Assembly: GCA_034190875.2 (NCBI GenBank) | Contig: CM067354.1 | Location: forward strand, 66,956,485-67,020,484 | Direction of reading: 5' to 3' | Source: Urechis unicinctus | Lineage: Eukaryota; Annelida; Polychaeta; Xenopneusta; Urechidae | Length of the DNA: 64,000 nucleotides | Part shown: positions 29,238 through 42,903 of the stretch, piece after piece | Layout of the letters: each line of letters opens with the position of its first letter | How positions within the stretch are numbered: the stretch's first letter is position 1 | Program-made: the position numbers and the translations under genes | Notes under the pieces: generated by a model | The model's database searches: none | What the model was told of the DNA's origin: nothing | The model's input: only the letters and a program-made list of their open reading frames with translations

Positions 29238-29869
29238 ATGTCTGAAGCTAACGCCGCTGCCGTCAAATTGCCCCCGTTTACGCTGAACAACCCTGCAACG
29301 CGGTTTCAAGGAGCAGAAGCCAATTCCGCATAGCAGGCATTAAGTCAAAATGACCATCTACACCTTGTTTGTTATGTAAGCTGAATTTTGAGCGTCTTGA
29401 ATCATGGCTGGTCGCACTCAGCTATACAATCCTTAAAAAACACATCACTGGACTCTATTCCTTACCTCTATGTGAACGAGCACAGATTATACTACAATTA
29501 GCAGGACAGCCACTGCACGTAGACTACACAGCCCGAGATGCCTGGGAGGAAATTCAGGCGATTGCAACACTCCATGCAAATGAGGATGAGCCGCTAACGG
29601 AACAGAACTTGAACAGGGAGATTTCCATTGAACGATTACATGACGAAATCCAGCGAGCCTTACATGACACTCCAAGACAGTTAATAAACTACTCAAAAAA
29701 AAACCACCTGAGTGTGGTTTTGCCAAAGAAGGTAATTATAAAGAAAAAAACTTGTGTTTCTACCATGACGAAATGTCGCCCAGTGATTCAAGACGGCCAG
29801 AAAACGCAAATGTGGGTCGCCAGTAATGACGGCACTCCATGCAATCTTACCGTCTGCTATTTAAGATGA
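29238..29869 (+). pseudogene. Broken Ty3/Gypsy-type gag remnant
   Basis: Gag of these LTR retrotransposons forms the virus-like particle. The remnant starts at an ATG at 29,238 with VKLPPFTLNNPATRF, the shape of the conserved N-terminal motif of animal Gypsy gag, and is stopped by TAG at 29,331. In a second frame from about 29,430 comes LKKHITGLYSLPLCERAQII, which resembles the conserved gag core. In a third frame near 29,752 comes LCFYH, resembling the start of the Cys/His region. At least two frameshifts and several stops separate these. No protease, reverse transcriptase or LTR is recognised nearby. The assignment rests on motif shape only. Confidence 0.5.
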
Positions 29870-31576
29870 GTTTGCAAAATGGCCACCTAAATAAATAATC
29901 TTAATAGATAAGTCATTGCGTTCTACTACTTATCTTTATATTTTTGGGGCTACAATAGTGGACATTACAGTAGTGTTCATTTAAGGCTGGTTGCTTCCTC
30001 TGGTCAGTTACTTTATTGGGTTCATGTTGAGCTTAGTGGTACGCACATATTTTGATAGACATGGTACATTTTTTATCATTGAACGAAAGACAGACAAAGC
30101 CAAGAATGGAATATTTTTTTTTCCTTTTGATGATAAACTATCAAGCATCTTTATTAAAAAAATAATTGAATGATTTGAAACGTTTATCAAAGCCTTTAAA
30201 ACACCGTTCTTTGTATATTCTTCCCTGTGATTGATGAATATTTAGCAGCCAATTGTGATTTATCATGTCAATCCGACCACTCACAAGCTGTTAATCTTCG
30301 CCAATCCATTCCTGCCGTCAAAGCATCACCAGGACCAGACACGAGGATGTGATTTATATTGACAGGTTGGTATCGGATCAATAGCAGAATGCAAACAAAC
30401 ACGTGTCTTCTCCAGCAGTACATTGCCAACCAATTGGCAAAATCCGAGCTGTCCTCGCAGTTGGCCTATTTCGTAATATAAGCGTAAGGCGTTAAATATG
30501 TCATCCTTAGGATTGGTGGCTGGTAAAGTTATGATGATATTACATTTATGTAAAACTTTCTGAAACCTCATCCATAAATTGGAAACAAAATGAAATAATG
30601 CCAGATTTACCCAAGGGTACAACTCAAATTCAGCTCAAATACAGTTTCTGTAAGTGTGCTAGTAAAAACGGCTGGTTTCGAATATTTCTTCGAACAATTA
30701 CACTTTGAGTCAGAAATAACTACCGGCAAAGTGTTAAGCAGTATTCTTACGCAGTTGATACTGCCTCGACGAATATGCCCCACAAGTCATAGGATCTAAG
30801 AACGCGGATCCATTTTATCACAGGTTCTGCAATACTGCCTGTTCAAATTGAAATCAAACAAAACTAAAATTGTAGATTTCATTGTAATACATACACCCAG
30901 TTTGTCCACGGAAAATTGCTTTACCTATATACCCAGCTATAAAAATTATATGATGTCTTACGGGACATGTAAATCACTTACGGAAGAAATAACATGCAGA
31001 CCCACCAGCCTTTCCCAATAGTGACCTTACCGACACAGGGGCAGTTTCTGATAAACACAAATGTAGCCATGCATATCAAACAGAAAAGCAATATATTAGC
31101 ATATTCGCGTCTTGATGCATTGAAATCGGTAGTGCATTCCGAAGGATGAATTGCTGCAAATATACCTCGCGATCGTCAAGGCATAATAATCAAAGATGGA
31201 ATCATTGCTGCAGCCATATATAAATACAGCGACAAGGTTAGCAGATAAAATCCCGAATACAGTTGTGCAGAGATCCGGGAAGGTACTTAGACCTGATGAA
31301 TATACACCTTTATAAGCCTCCTTAAAGAGCAAATACTGTTTATGAATTCAGCGTACGAATACTGCGTATGAAAGCATTCCCAACGGTATAAAGTATGCAG
31401 TTGATGAAAGCAAAAGTTGTGCAGGGGAAGGTACTAAGACCAGATGAATATACGTGCACCTATTTCCAAGGCGTGCACCACACATATACATTGGCACAGG
31501 GTTTCTTTGTATGTATGATAACTGCAATAATAAATAGAGCTAAATGCTGCCCGTATAGTCTGCCCATAAGTGCACG

Positions 31577-31924
31577 ATGGGATTTATCTGGGAGCTTGAT
31601 TTCTGGTTGGACTACACTAGTACAGGCAAGCTGTTTCAGCATACATTAATGAAGCCATATATTGAGCGCATTAAAAGCACAGTTGGTACCATGAGCACAC
31701 GACCGACAACAGTGTATATTACATTAAGGCTCAGCGGGGTAGATCAAGTGTCTATCTGTCATCTGTGCAGTGACTTAATGGGCCTGTTCAGCCATGGCAA
31801 GACAATGATATCTAGCACAGCAGTTGGATCATATATTCTTATCGACTGCAAAATGGGCCGAGTCGAAAAGCTGTTCTCTTACGTTCGACTAAATTATCAT
31901 GCTTTAAAAGTTGTCACAATGTAA
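31577..31924 (+). other. Coding-like patch 3, copy B
   Basis: This 115-codon open frame is the partner of 6,024-6,299 and shares WELDF, KPYIE, PTTVYITL and ICHLCSDL. It continues past the point where copy A stops, reading SYILIDCKMGRVEKLF and on. Immediately upstream the frame has a TAG. No family is recognised. Confidence 0.35.
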
Positions 31925-33617
31925 CAAAGATCAGCCTTGAAGCAGACAGTCATTTATTTCGATTCGCGATCCCTCTTAAGACTAATGGGTACCCCGGATC
32001 CTTTCATACACTCCAGGCAACTCATATTGCTTTCCTTTGTTAGTCCCCGACACCCAAGGCGCTGATGTGCTCATATTCCACTGATGTGGTCATTTACTCT
32101 GCTTAACAGTGTTAAGGTAGATGAAGTGTCTAAAGCGACAGTGTAGGTCAAATATAATACCAGCTGAACGATATAGTCGGCTCATATATATATATTTGTC
32201 TTCAACAATAACAAACTTTGTATCCTTCATTATATATATATATATATCGACTCACTCCGTTGAGCGATAAATAGTAATAAACTATGGCTTCTTCTAACCC
32301 ATCCCTTGGCGGCTAAAGTCGTTGAGCCCATCAGGTATATATCATTGCAGGCTATAGTTGCATGCCAGGTGCCCTATTTTCGACTACACACATAACGTAT
32401 ATCATTGATGCTGAGCACATTGCACCAAAAAACCGGGATAAATATACGGCAGTTTTAGTTTCATGTGTGCTCTTCATCTTTAATCAGCTGAGCTGAGCGC
32501 TCTCAAAAACTTTCATTAAAACTAGGAATTTTTTATTTGACTCGGAACCATGGCGAGAGCAAGGAATTCAAGACCATGTCTTTAGCAATCAGATGGACAC
32601 CCAATGTATTAAGTGATTACTCGGTCTTGCTGTCGTTACAAAACCGCATGTTGTTAATACCATCCTGTTCGGATCGCTTGTTTACACACTAGGCCCTTTA
32701 AGCTAGAATTCCGCCCTACTCAACAGTGCACATTTCATGCTTGTGACATCATATGGTCCATTAACCACATCACAGCCATACCCCCTCTGCTATATCAGCT
32801 GGAACGGAACATCGGTCGAAACACCCTACAGCGTTAGCACAAAAGATGTTTCCCAAGAGAAAATTTATGTTTTTGCATAACCTGATGATAATTAAAAATT
32901 TTTGATTTGTGCACAATTAACTTCATAGTCTATATATGCAGATTCCATTCATTCTCAAGAAGCAGCTTTGCAGATGATTGAGATTAATGCTTCGTCCAAT
33001 GTAACTAGCATATGGTCAACTGCGGGGCATGACAGTGAATGACTTCATACACACGACTGTGCATTATTCATGGGTAGACTCCTGAGTTTACAAGATTCAG
33101 TGCGCATCAAGGGATTTAGGAACAATAGTTTGTGACAGCCGTGCGTTTACTACAGTCCATGTAGGGAACTGAAATGTTGGCATAGTTGTTTCGAATCACA
33201 ACCTGGCTGCCACCGACACATGCGCCGCAGTAGACCTCGTCATTGTTTTTCTCATCACAAATTACAATTATATACATCATGTTTCTCTGGTAGGTCAATG
33301 AGCCCACGTGATTTGAGGGGTGGAGCCCAGTGTTCGTCATCTTATACTTCCATAATTGATAGGGTTGTGAAGAGAAGCTTATGAATTATTTTCACTGTCA
33401 GCCCAGCTTCTGTATTGACTTCTATAGAAAATAAAGCAGGGGATAATTTCTGTTAGTATGGCATTAATTCATTGAGTAGTTATGCTTATTCGGATGTTTG
33501 TAAAAAACACCTATTCCGTCAAATAATTGCAACTGGCGAATATTTCAGTCAATGCACATGACAAGCAACTTTATTACTACCGTTTAGCTATTGATTAGTC
33601 ACAATAATAATTATAGC

Positions 33618-33794
<177 letters not shown>

Positions 33795-35270
33795 TCCAAT
33801 TGCTGGTAGCAGTTGTCAGAAAATCAATCGGATTGTGATTGTCTAAACTTGCGCAAGTGGCAGCAGCTGAAAAAAATTTAATTCAAAGGAACTGCTTTGG
33901 ACGAGCAATATTGTACGCAGACGTGATTTTATGTTAAACTTGGGGGTAATAGCAGCAGATAATATCTAAATAGGATTAGCTTTTATCCAAATATATTTCT
34001 TTTCACGGTCGGTGTTTGGCGTAACAGGCAACCAGACCAAGGCGAGCGCATTGCTAAACTAAGGGTCGTGACCGAGCAGCACCAAAAATGATAATTAACA
34101 GAAAGACTCGTTGGGGCTTTGCTTGCAAATGGTGCCAATAATGTCGATGAATAAGTGTGCGCGCGTGGTTTGTTACAAATCATTTTGTATCGCTAACGGT
34201 TACTGCCATACACAATGAACTACCAAATAAAAGTGATTTATCATCCATCTCAAATGCAAACGTCGTCTCACTTACTCCTTTGGTAAGACTTGATCCATGG
34301 TAGAGTTATATCTCAGTAGAAAGATTTAGGCAATAACGCAAGGGTATGGGTTATTGTTCTAGAGCAGCTACACTCATTTGGAAGATCAATTTAAAAAACA
34401 ATGCCATACCATAGTTGTCATAAGTTACTTCGTTAAGGTACGTTTTTGCCGCCTAGTGTCATCAACAATATGATATGCAGGGGCTGGCCAATCCGAGGTC
34501 TATGCTTACATTGACCTATCACTCACTGTCGCTTCTGTATAATATAATTCCAAAATAATCCACCAGGCCATGTAACTGATAATCTGATGCGTTTGGATGT
34601 TACTTGGTAACTGCAGAAAGTTTTAGTATGTTAATGAAAATCAAATCTCACGTCGCACGAATTGAAACCCCTTCAGAACCCACCAACAAAAAGTATGTAA
34701 TATTGGCCTACTTAACGTCAAGGACAATACGAGTGAACAGCAATAATTTACTTAACGAATGTAAAACTCTTTTACTTTTCTGCTGCGCGTATAAAGGCTG
34801 TATTGTTCACAGCTAGAAACATTTTTATTCATCAAAAAATCTTACCAAAAAGACACAAAACTGAGTACCTTGAGTGGGATTATCATTGTGCGTTTCGGAG
34901 AACGGCTGAATACGTTGCTGTGAATAAGAAGATTTCGGGAACTGTAAGTCATTGTCACATCTATATATCTATATCACGCTATTGCAGATACTTCTCTGCC
35001 GTGCTCTTATGGCTGGCAACCCGTGCTGGAAGACAAGTCTGTCACCAACTTCCGCCTGATAATGTCAATCCCACCCCCGCTCCTTTTCGAATTATTAGCC
35101 TTGAAATCTTGTCCTTCCAAAACCCGTATTCTTTAGTCGTATGGTATGAGCATTTCAGTTGGTCTCATTATCATGGTATGCGTAAGTGCTTGAAATACCA
35201 GACATGTTGTACCATGTCCAAATTGTCCTTCCCTGCAAATTCAATAATCACTAAAGCATCACGCTTCTGC

Positions 35271-35365
<95 letters not shown>
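35271..35365. repeat. (CAT)n trinucleotide repeat, about 31 units
   Basis: A pure CAT/ATC run encodes poly-His in the frame of a 195-codon open stretch from 34,803. That stretch has no ATG before the middle and no recognisable domain, so I treat the repeat as non-coding. Confidence 0.95.
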
Positions 35366-36210
35366 CCCCCGCCTAATGGTCGTTCAATAACTTTTGCAAA
35401 CCCATATTAGCATTTGCTCGACACTCATTTCAGAAATGGGCACTACTGCAACTACTGAAATCCTTGGCATTTTGCGATAACATTATACGTCAACCTGCAG
35501 CTTTTGAAGTGTTCTGTGATTGGTTTAGAAGATATCGCGCATATATGTCCTAGTGTTATTAGGTATTTAAATTCCGAACGTCTGCTTGCGCATCTTTTAT
35601 ACATGTAGGGATCGATGATGTTAACAAATGTTTCAAGCTACAGCTCAGTGAGCGTTTATCAATACTGTATCACTAAGGTGATGGAGGAGCCTACGCGTAG
35701 CTGCAAACTTTATGCTTCGTGTGGAATGTAACATAAACGCACAAATGGTAGCCGTATTTAAAAAATATCAGACAACTTATTGCTGAAGCTTTCGGCGTTA
35801 ATATTTAATTATTATGCAATGCCGTGTGTATATCTTTATAGCATACGTTCTGTACAATGGCCCACACGAAATGCTGGAAAGCATCCTTTTTTTTGTCCAT
35901 TTGATACAGATGATGCTGTAACAACTAGCCTTAAGCAAATTTGATTGTCTTGGCAGGTAATATGACTCTTCGAAATAGCATTTGACTGAATGTCTCAAAA
36001 TATAGGCCAAAGATCGTGTAGTATGCGGACTATAGTCCACATTACAGACAGTTAAACGAAAGGTGTATCATTTTGAAAATTGTATTGTCGATAATATACT
36101 ATTGCGATGGTATCGCCATTTTGTTTGTTAAGTACAAACACTGTTTTTGACCACACTTAACCATCCAACAAGCTCCTACAGATTTATACAGTTTCGCACA
36201 GTAAACACCA

Positions 36211-38820
36211 TAATCAGGAACCTTATCTAATTATAATCATGGAAATCTAAATTGCTGGCATGAATTAAATTCCGACGGCCGTATTTGGTTATCAGTTAGT
36301 TTAATTGCATATCCAGGGTCTTCAAGTTATATACGAGTTTGGGATAATTGTTAATTCATTTTAAATTTTAAGGTGCTAAAATCCATTAGCTTCCTTGACT
36401 CCAAACTTTCAATACTACACCAAGCCGATCAAATTCATCACCATCATTCTATTATTGTTGTTTTTGTTAAATGATTTGCCGATTCAATGAGAAATTCATC
36501 AAAGACAAATATGGTTTGTATACTGCTTATAATATCTTGAAGCACCTCAATTGTTTGCATTGAATTAACATAATAATTTTTGCAGCTACCCAATAAGGCA
36601 TAGTTCGGTTTACGTCAATTCCGATTAAGCACACTAATAATATGTTGTGGCAGAGATATACTACATTCACAATTCTACAATGCAATATTTCTATCTCATC
36701 AAAATAGCAGCCCATAAACCTCGAATTGTATATCTTTCTAGCGGCAGTGCCTCATTTAAACTCCACAAAAGCAGCATGGGTGATCTATTTATTACCAGTA
36801 GTGCGATGCCGCCAAAAAGTATAACCTGCAAAATCGTGTAAGCTCCAAAACTGGATATTGTGTTAGCATGATATTCGGATGTCTGTTCTATGACGTCTAT
36901 CAGTCATTACCACTTGCGTCTAACAACATCAATATGAGTTAAACCACACTACTGGTTATAAATTTTGTTTGATATCAGCTTTGCACAATTGTACGCCCAA
37001 TGTTTTCTACATTTCTACTGTAAATTTTAGAATAGGGATAAGTTTGTTTGGATTTATCCTTGAACGCAGCAACGGGAAACTTGAAGGCTAAACACATTGC
37101 GCGCAATGACAATTTCACAGTTATTGACGCTCTAATTGAACATCATTTGCTTACCTATTACAATATATGACGGGGTTTTGCACCCGAATTCCTTGAAATG
37201 ATTGATAGGTGTCCTTGCTAACTAGATATCAGGTAAACTGAATGTCACGAATGCATAATTTAAGAGCGCTACAAAGCGAGAGAGCAAGCCATCCAAGCGT
37301 GGTGACGAATAACAAGGGAAATATATCGTATAGAAGCAGTACAAATAAACGAATGCCCTTAAATTATAACAGGCAATAATATACGGTCAAATCTCCACCA
37401 ACGTATATGTCGGTTTCGAAGAATACAGTTATATCAAATTCGCGATTATATTATATAACTTCCTCAAAACATTTCACAGGGCCAATTGGAAACACGGTAA
37501 ACTTAAGGTGTGCTGCAATTGGCTTTTTATGTATAACGTGATAAATTTAATTATGCCATATTAATTCTTAACTTCTTACTTCTGTATAATAATACAACCT
37601 GGTATTAACAAAGTAGTATGTACTATTTAGCTGAATATACATTTGCATTCGTTCTTCCGACGCCTGACAGCATCTCATATTAAAATAAAGATTTGTTACA
37701 TGTTTTGTTATGCTCTTTTTGATGCAGTTGTTATATCCTCGGTGACGAACATGCCCCGATACAATCAGCTATTACAGATTACCTCTACAAGCACCGTTGC
37801 AATTTAACAATTCTTCGGCTGTAAGATCGTGGACTCGGGGCGTAATAACCCTTGTGGTTCTTATTTCGCTCTGATGTAAATAAAAAGCTGTATGTAAAAA
37901 AGGGTGGGTCATTAAATCGGCACAGATGAAAACAGGTGCTACAACTGCCCAAATTCTTCTTCGTCTAGTTGAAGCCTTTACCCTCTAACAGCCGTTTTCT
38001 TCAGAGTCAATAAAGATTAACACAATACTGGGCGTTTGCGGATGTAATGCGAATCATTGCTATTGTTATCACGAGAGTCGTTCAAGCTTTGATTTACAGC
38101 CGCATGCCACTTAAATCGTGACACTAGAGTTGCGAGCACAAGACGAAGGGTTAATAACATAACTATGTTTCAGACCTACACACGTGTTACACATTAATTT
38201 TTGCAAATATGCTGGGATAATGCAGCTATGATTGACATTAATAAGACTCAACGAATGCAACGTGCTTGGCTTGAATGTTTTACTGATGCTCATTTTAATG
38301 GTTATTATCAAGAACTTCGACATCCTGAATCATGCCATTCAATTCAAAACATCATTTCAGCTTTTATTTGTTCGTAATATTTTTACGAATGTTCAGTCTT
38401 TTCCTTGTTTTAAACATCATTCATTTGTAAGAATTATATACATCCTTGCGGGATGAAATTGCCTATAATGTACTCTGGTATATAACGACTACCTGGCTAG
38501 CACATACGAATCGTTTTTTAGTTAATAAATTGTCTAATTAACTATGCTAACGTGGATTTTATCACAATATGAACGTAACCAATAAGCAGTTAATCCGCGC
38601 ATTTATAGGTAAATGACGCATTGCAATATTATCTTGTGTAGGCAGCAGATTAAAATCAGGATTCACAAAGTAAGTGCAAAAATACTGCGTCACATGTGCG
38701 ATGACATTTTGCAGATGTCGGTTCCTTTGATATGTTTACCTGAGCAAAGACATGTAATTACACCAAGTTGATTTTAAATAACAGAGCTCCATTCCCGGAG
38801 CTATGCATCGCTGTTAAGAC
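36211..38820. other. No gene seen
   Basis: AT-rich sequence with only short chance frames. No block of copy A could be paired to it by eye. Confidence 0.55.
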
Positions 38821-40023
38821 TAGTACCTGGATAACCTTGCAAATCGACGTCGTTTGCCCGGTACTTTGGCGGGTTGTCGGGTGACTTGCAATCAGCATTT
38901 AAAGCAAGTTTTAGTCACATCACATCACCTTTCCTCGGATTAACAATACTGTGACAAAGCTGACAAGCGTCATGCATGATGCTGTTATAAATGACCCTCA
39001 TGATGGCCGAACAACTCATTTCATGTTAGCGCCAACCAGTTACTGGAACAACAGTTGTCTCACAGCATATTGCGCATACCTCAATCAACTAACGCTCTAT
39101 CAACTAAAAGCGAGTGTGATGAGAGGATATATGCGCTACAACCCATTCAACAAATTAGCCTTTCCATAATTTGCAAAGCGATTGGCGAGCGTCTGATAAG
39201 TATAAACAACTACCGGTATAGACTGCTATTAGATAAAGCAATGCAGGATCAGTCGCACGCCGGTAGCTTGGAGTTTAGATAACACTGATAGATAACAAGT
39301 TCGGATGGTCTTGGCTTTATCATTGCATCCAGTAATACGATCTGCACAATTTGCACAATTATACTCGATATTACGCAGTTGTGGAGATTAAAAAGCAAGC
39401 TTAAACTTATGTTCTGAGGCGACATATGCAGTGGTCAGTTCAGTTTGATAATAAGGGGTTTGAAATATTGATTACCAGTTTGAATGGTGTAGGCATCAAG
39501 CCAGCATACAAATTAACGATCCGTGCAATCCGCTGCAGGCAATTATATTTTATGCGGCGCAGTTGTGGTGATGAGATAGCGAGCGTAAACATATGTTACG
39601 AGCAGACACAACAGAGGTTTGTTCGATTAAATAATACGATTAGTTTCAATTCTAAAAGCGATTTCTAACGGACAAACAAGCAGCGCTTTGTTTTTACATA
39701 ATCGCAGCGCATTTTTTTTCAAATTCGGCAATGACATTTGAGGAAATGTTACCCTGTCACGGTTCAACATTGCTGGGGGCCGTTAATTATGAGTAGCAAA
39801 ATATAGATCAGCTCATACAAAGAAATTGTGGATATCTGCTATACACCCAAACTAGGTTTCTGCATTCATATGAAATGGTTTAAGATTTGAGTCCCGGAAA
39901 CGTGCTGTTAACTGCATATTGCAAGATTATTGCTGATTTGCTAAGCCTCATCCTCCGAATTTGACAAAACCACGGAGTGGCTAAGTCTGGCCATGTTAAA
40001 AAAACTGTTTTTGCACATGCGTT

Positions 40024-40155
40024 AGCCTGCGTCTAATGGCGACAACCTAAGTGCATCCACCTGCGGCGCCTAATCTCGCGATTTGTTGTGGGATTCTGTG
40101 CGATAATCGATCGCAACAACTCGCAACCTGTCGCGTCTCCTAGTGTGACTGAGGC
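40024..40155. repeat. GC-rich palindromic island, possible transposon end
   Basis: The base composition changes sharply here. The stretch has repeated TCGCAAC words and short palindromes (CTCGCGA and CGATAATCGATCG) and ends CTAGTGTGACTG. A boundary like this is typical of the terminal part of a small non-autonomous DNA transposon, but I did not find the matching opposite end. Confidence 0.3.
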
Positions 40156-40599
40156 ATTACAAGGCACCTAAATATCACACACTGCCATTAACATCTGCAC
40201 GAAAATCACCTTGAAGACGATGCCCCTCAAATATTATGTTTCAGCTTGCTGATGATGTTCTTTTGTTATTTTTTCCAGTAGACAAAGGTATGTTTACAGA
40301 ACAGTTGAGCGCCTACCAATAACACAAGGTTATCAATGAGAACAATGTAGTATTAAAGTTGCGGTACATTTCATCCAGTTACGCGTTTGGTGATTTAATT
40401 TTACGCATCACTGATCTAAATTATGTTCTGCAATATTACCGTAATCGGGTATAAAATATATACAGTATAACAACGATGGGCATTTAAAAGAACAGGGTGC
40501 CGACGACTAAGAATTATTGAAGGTTATCATGTGCGTATGCCACTTTGGTGAAGGGTATTAAGGGAAGCAGCAACATTAGGCTGACAGTGTTGATAGAAG

Positions 40600-41097
40600 C
40601 CTTTGCAGCCAAGTTGAAGGAGCAAAATGAGGAGCTAGTGCGACTCACCTACAATCGAAAACACGACAGACAGCAGCTATGACCCCAGACAATGAGTCAG
40701 TTGTAGTTTACATGGACGAGTGGTTGCGTCAAAGATTCGGTTTTGAAATGGAGATTTATGAGAATAGTCAAGTTGGTCAGCACATTGTTGACCCTGATCG
40801 AGGCTTGTACGGACTTTACGGTCTATTGCAATCTCATCGAAGCTCAGGTGGTAGGAGACACCTCAGTTCCCCTTCTGCGTATTATTCCAATCGATCATGA
40901 TCGTTGCGGGCAGTTGATCAACCCCACATATAAAATGATATTTTATTACCCAATAGCCACCAAAACTGTTTTCTACTATAGAAATTGATATAAGAGATGA
41001 CGCGGGTCGACCCATTCCATTCGAATCGGGTAAAGTGTCAGTGACGTTATATTTCTGTAAAACCAAGAATGATATATTTAAAAAAAACCATGGCTGA
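40600..41097 (+). pseudogene. Penton/minor capsid-like protein remnant
   Basis: Pieces of one protein appear in successive frames. One frame from 40,679 reads to VDPDRGLYGLYG. A second reads YCNLIEAQVVGDTSVPLL near 40,830. A third, from about 40,970, reads IEIDIRDDAGRPIPFESGKV and ends at TGA 41,095. From general knowledge these match the C-terminal part of a conserved protein encoded next to the capsid gene in animal Polinton-like elements, thought to be a minor capsid (penton) protein. That role is inferred from context and not from a catalytic motif. At least two frameshifts break it, and its N-terminal half is missing or unrecognisable. The last bases overlap the next gene by 8 nt. Confidence 0.55.
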
Positions 41098-41330
41098 TAT
41101 TTACATCCCGTATTACCTGAAGCAAGCGGGTGGTGGACTCCCCGTATTTTCCGGTGCAAGGAGTAAGTGTGGGCATGGACTTGGTAATATGGTTGGTGGT
41201 CTGGCTAAAATGGTGTTACCACTGAGGGATGGTTTTACCTGTCGTTAAAAAACACGCCTTGAAAACAGGAGTGAGGGTGGTTGGAGATTTGTTGGGAGGG
41301 AAGTCTCTGAAACAGTCGGCTAAGAAATGA
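41090..41330 (+). pseudogene. Small core-protein-like (pX-like) gene, frameshifted
   Basis: An ATG at 41,090 opens a Gly-rich, basic protein that begins MADIYIPYYLKQAGGGLPVF and continues with GHGLGN. This is the layout of the small basic protein found between penton and capsid genes in Polinton-like elements and compared with adenovirus core peptides. A frameshift near 41,240 moves the reading to another frame (KKHALKTGVRVVGDLL), which meets TGA at 41,328. That codon would be an arginine CGA with one transition. The function in packing DNA inside a virion is inferred from family and position. Confidence 0.5.
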
Positions 41331-42426
41331 TTGTTACAAACCAAAGAGGAAATGTTCGATCAAATAGTTCAACCCAAACAACCGCGTCGCCAACCAGCAA
41401 TATTTATAAAACGACTCGCACGAGGAGGGGCAGTAGTTGTATCCTCCTGCACAAACACCTATCCGTATTGCGCTTATATAGAAACGCTATTGATCTATGG
41501 TTCGGAAGCCAAAAACTCTCAGTTAACAGTTAGTTTATAGTACAAAGACACCCCAAAACACATGGACGCCGTGGGTGGTACTGACAACAAGGGGATGATA
41601 GCTAGAAAGAAACGAGCTCAAGAGAGTCGCATTGTGGATATGATGGGGAAATTACATCCAGATTTATTTTGTCAAGAACGCTATTTATTAAACGGTGTGG
41701 ATTTGAAGTTGTGATTAGTACGCAGCGGTGACACCTTTGACCTTATGGCCAATCCTGCAGCGGGGTTTGCCCCTAAAATAGTCCTGCAATCCGTGACCTT
41801 ATTCGTATGCAAAATAAAGTTGAACCCCACCTTGCAACTAGCACATAAAGGCTTTAGAACGAAGCCTAAATAAATACCCCATAAGACGTATAGAAACCAC
41901 AGTGTTTTCTGCATCTCAAGGAGCTATGACAATCAATCAAGGAAAATTTATTTTTGGGACAGTTACCCAAACGAATTGTAGTTGGAAGTGTTGATAATAG
42001 GGCGTTCAACGGTGATTACACTCAGAACCCCTTCAACTTTAAGCAAAACAACCTCACACTTTTAGCTCTGTACGTTGACGGACATCAAGTACCCGCTAAA
42101 CCTTTGCAACCCGATTTCAATCACCATTTATACACCCACAGTTATGCTAATTTATTCGTTAGCACTGGACAACTCTACCAAGATGAAGGCAATGCCATAA
42201 GTTGGAGTGATTATCTTAATGGCTATACACTATTCGCTTTTGATCTGACCCCCGACCTGGCTGATAGCGGCACTCATTTTAATTTGTTGAAACAAGGAAA
42301 CGTGCGCTTGGAAATGCGTTTTGGTACGACTCTAGAACGTACCATTAATTTCATTGTGAATGCCGAAATTGAAAATATGATTCAAATTGACCGCAACCGT
42401 AACGTTCTGTTTGATTACGCTGCCTA
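41331..42426 (+). pseudogene. Major capsid-like protein (F54H12.2-like family), broken
   Basis: The recognisable part starts at CTNTYPYCAYIETLLIYGSE (about 41,440), passes through DMMGKLHPDLF and LLNGVDLKL, and ends with the well-preserved 41,954-42,426 stretch (GQLPKRIVVGSVDNRAFNG, then FAFDLTPDL and RLEMRFGTTL). Members of this uncharacterised family lie beside the protease and polymerase genes in animal Polinton-like elements and are the probable major capsid protein. Stops interrupt it at 41,538 (TAG), 41,713 (TGA) and about 41,870 (TAA), followed by a frameshift near 41,950. The last segment has no ATG and is only a continuation. The N-terminal third is absent: the frame before 41,430 belongs to the preceding small gene, which points to an internal deletion. 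Confidence 0.65.
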
Positions 42427-42429
42427 ACA

Positions 42430-42873
42430 ATGGATACCAGACAATTACACGAGCTCTTACAAAAAGACGCTTTCACTCGAGCTACTGTGCGCAGAGTGTT
42501 TGCACGGAATAAATTACCCCATTATGTCAACTACCCCAGCGGTTTTGTTTGTAACACCGACCCCGCTTCCAAAAAAGGCAAGCACTGGGTCGCTATTTTC
42601 ATTGATCATAATGAAAGAGGCGAATATTTTGATTCTTATGGACTACCTCCTATTCATAACGTATTTGCGAAGTACTTAAACAAGCATTGTGTGGGCTGGA
42701 CTTGAAATTCTAAGACATTACAAGACTTCAATTCCAGTACTTGTGGACTTTATTGCTTGTATTATTTAAAGAGATGATGTCGTGGAATAAGTTTGAACCA
42801 ACTGCTGGTTGTATTTACCGACGATTATTCAACCAACGATAAGCTGGTGACATGTTTAATCCAAGGCACATAA
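42430..42873 (+). pseudogene. Adenovirus-type cysteine protease, two in-frame stops
   Basis: This enzyme (adenain-like, C48/C5 type) matures virion proteins. The ATG at 42,430 follows the capsid stop by three bases. The catalytic His lies in GKHWVAIFID (about residue 56), an acidic partner in FDSYG, the oxyanion Gln in LQ and the nucleophile Cys in STCGLYCLYY (about residue 104). The frame stays intact for 147 codons to TAA 42,871, except for TGA at 42,703 and TGA at 42,775. Both would be CGA (Arg) with one C-to-T change. The first stop lies before the catalytic Cys, so this copy cannot make active enzyme. It is the best-preserved gene of the element. Confidence 0.8.
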
Positions 42874-42903
42874 ACAACGTGTGTTGAAAATATACGATGG
42901 GTG

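Noticed and set aside
34803-35390. 195-codon frame ending in poly-His
   Set aside because: It starts at TTG, has no ATG before the middle, shows no domain, and owes part of its length to the CAT repeat.
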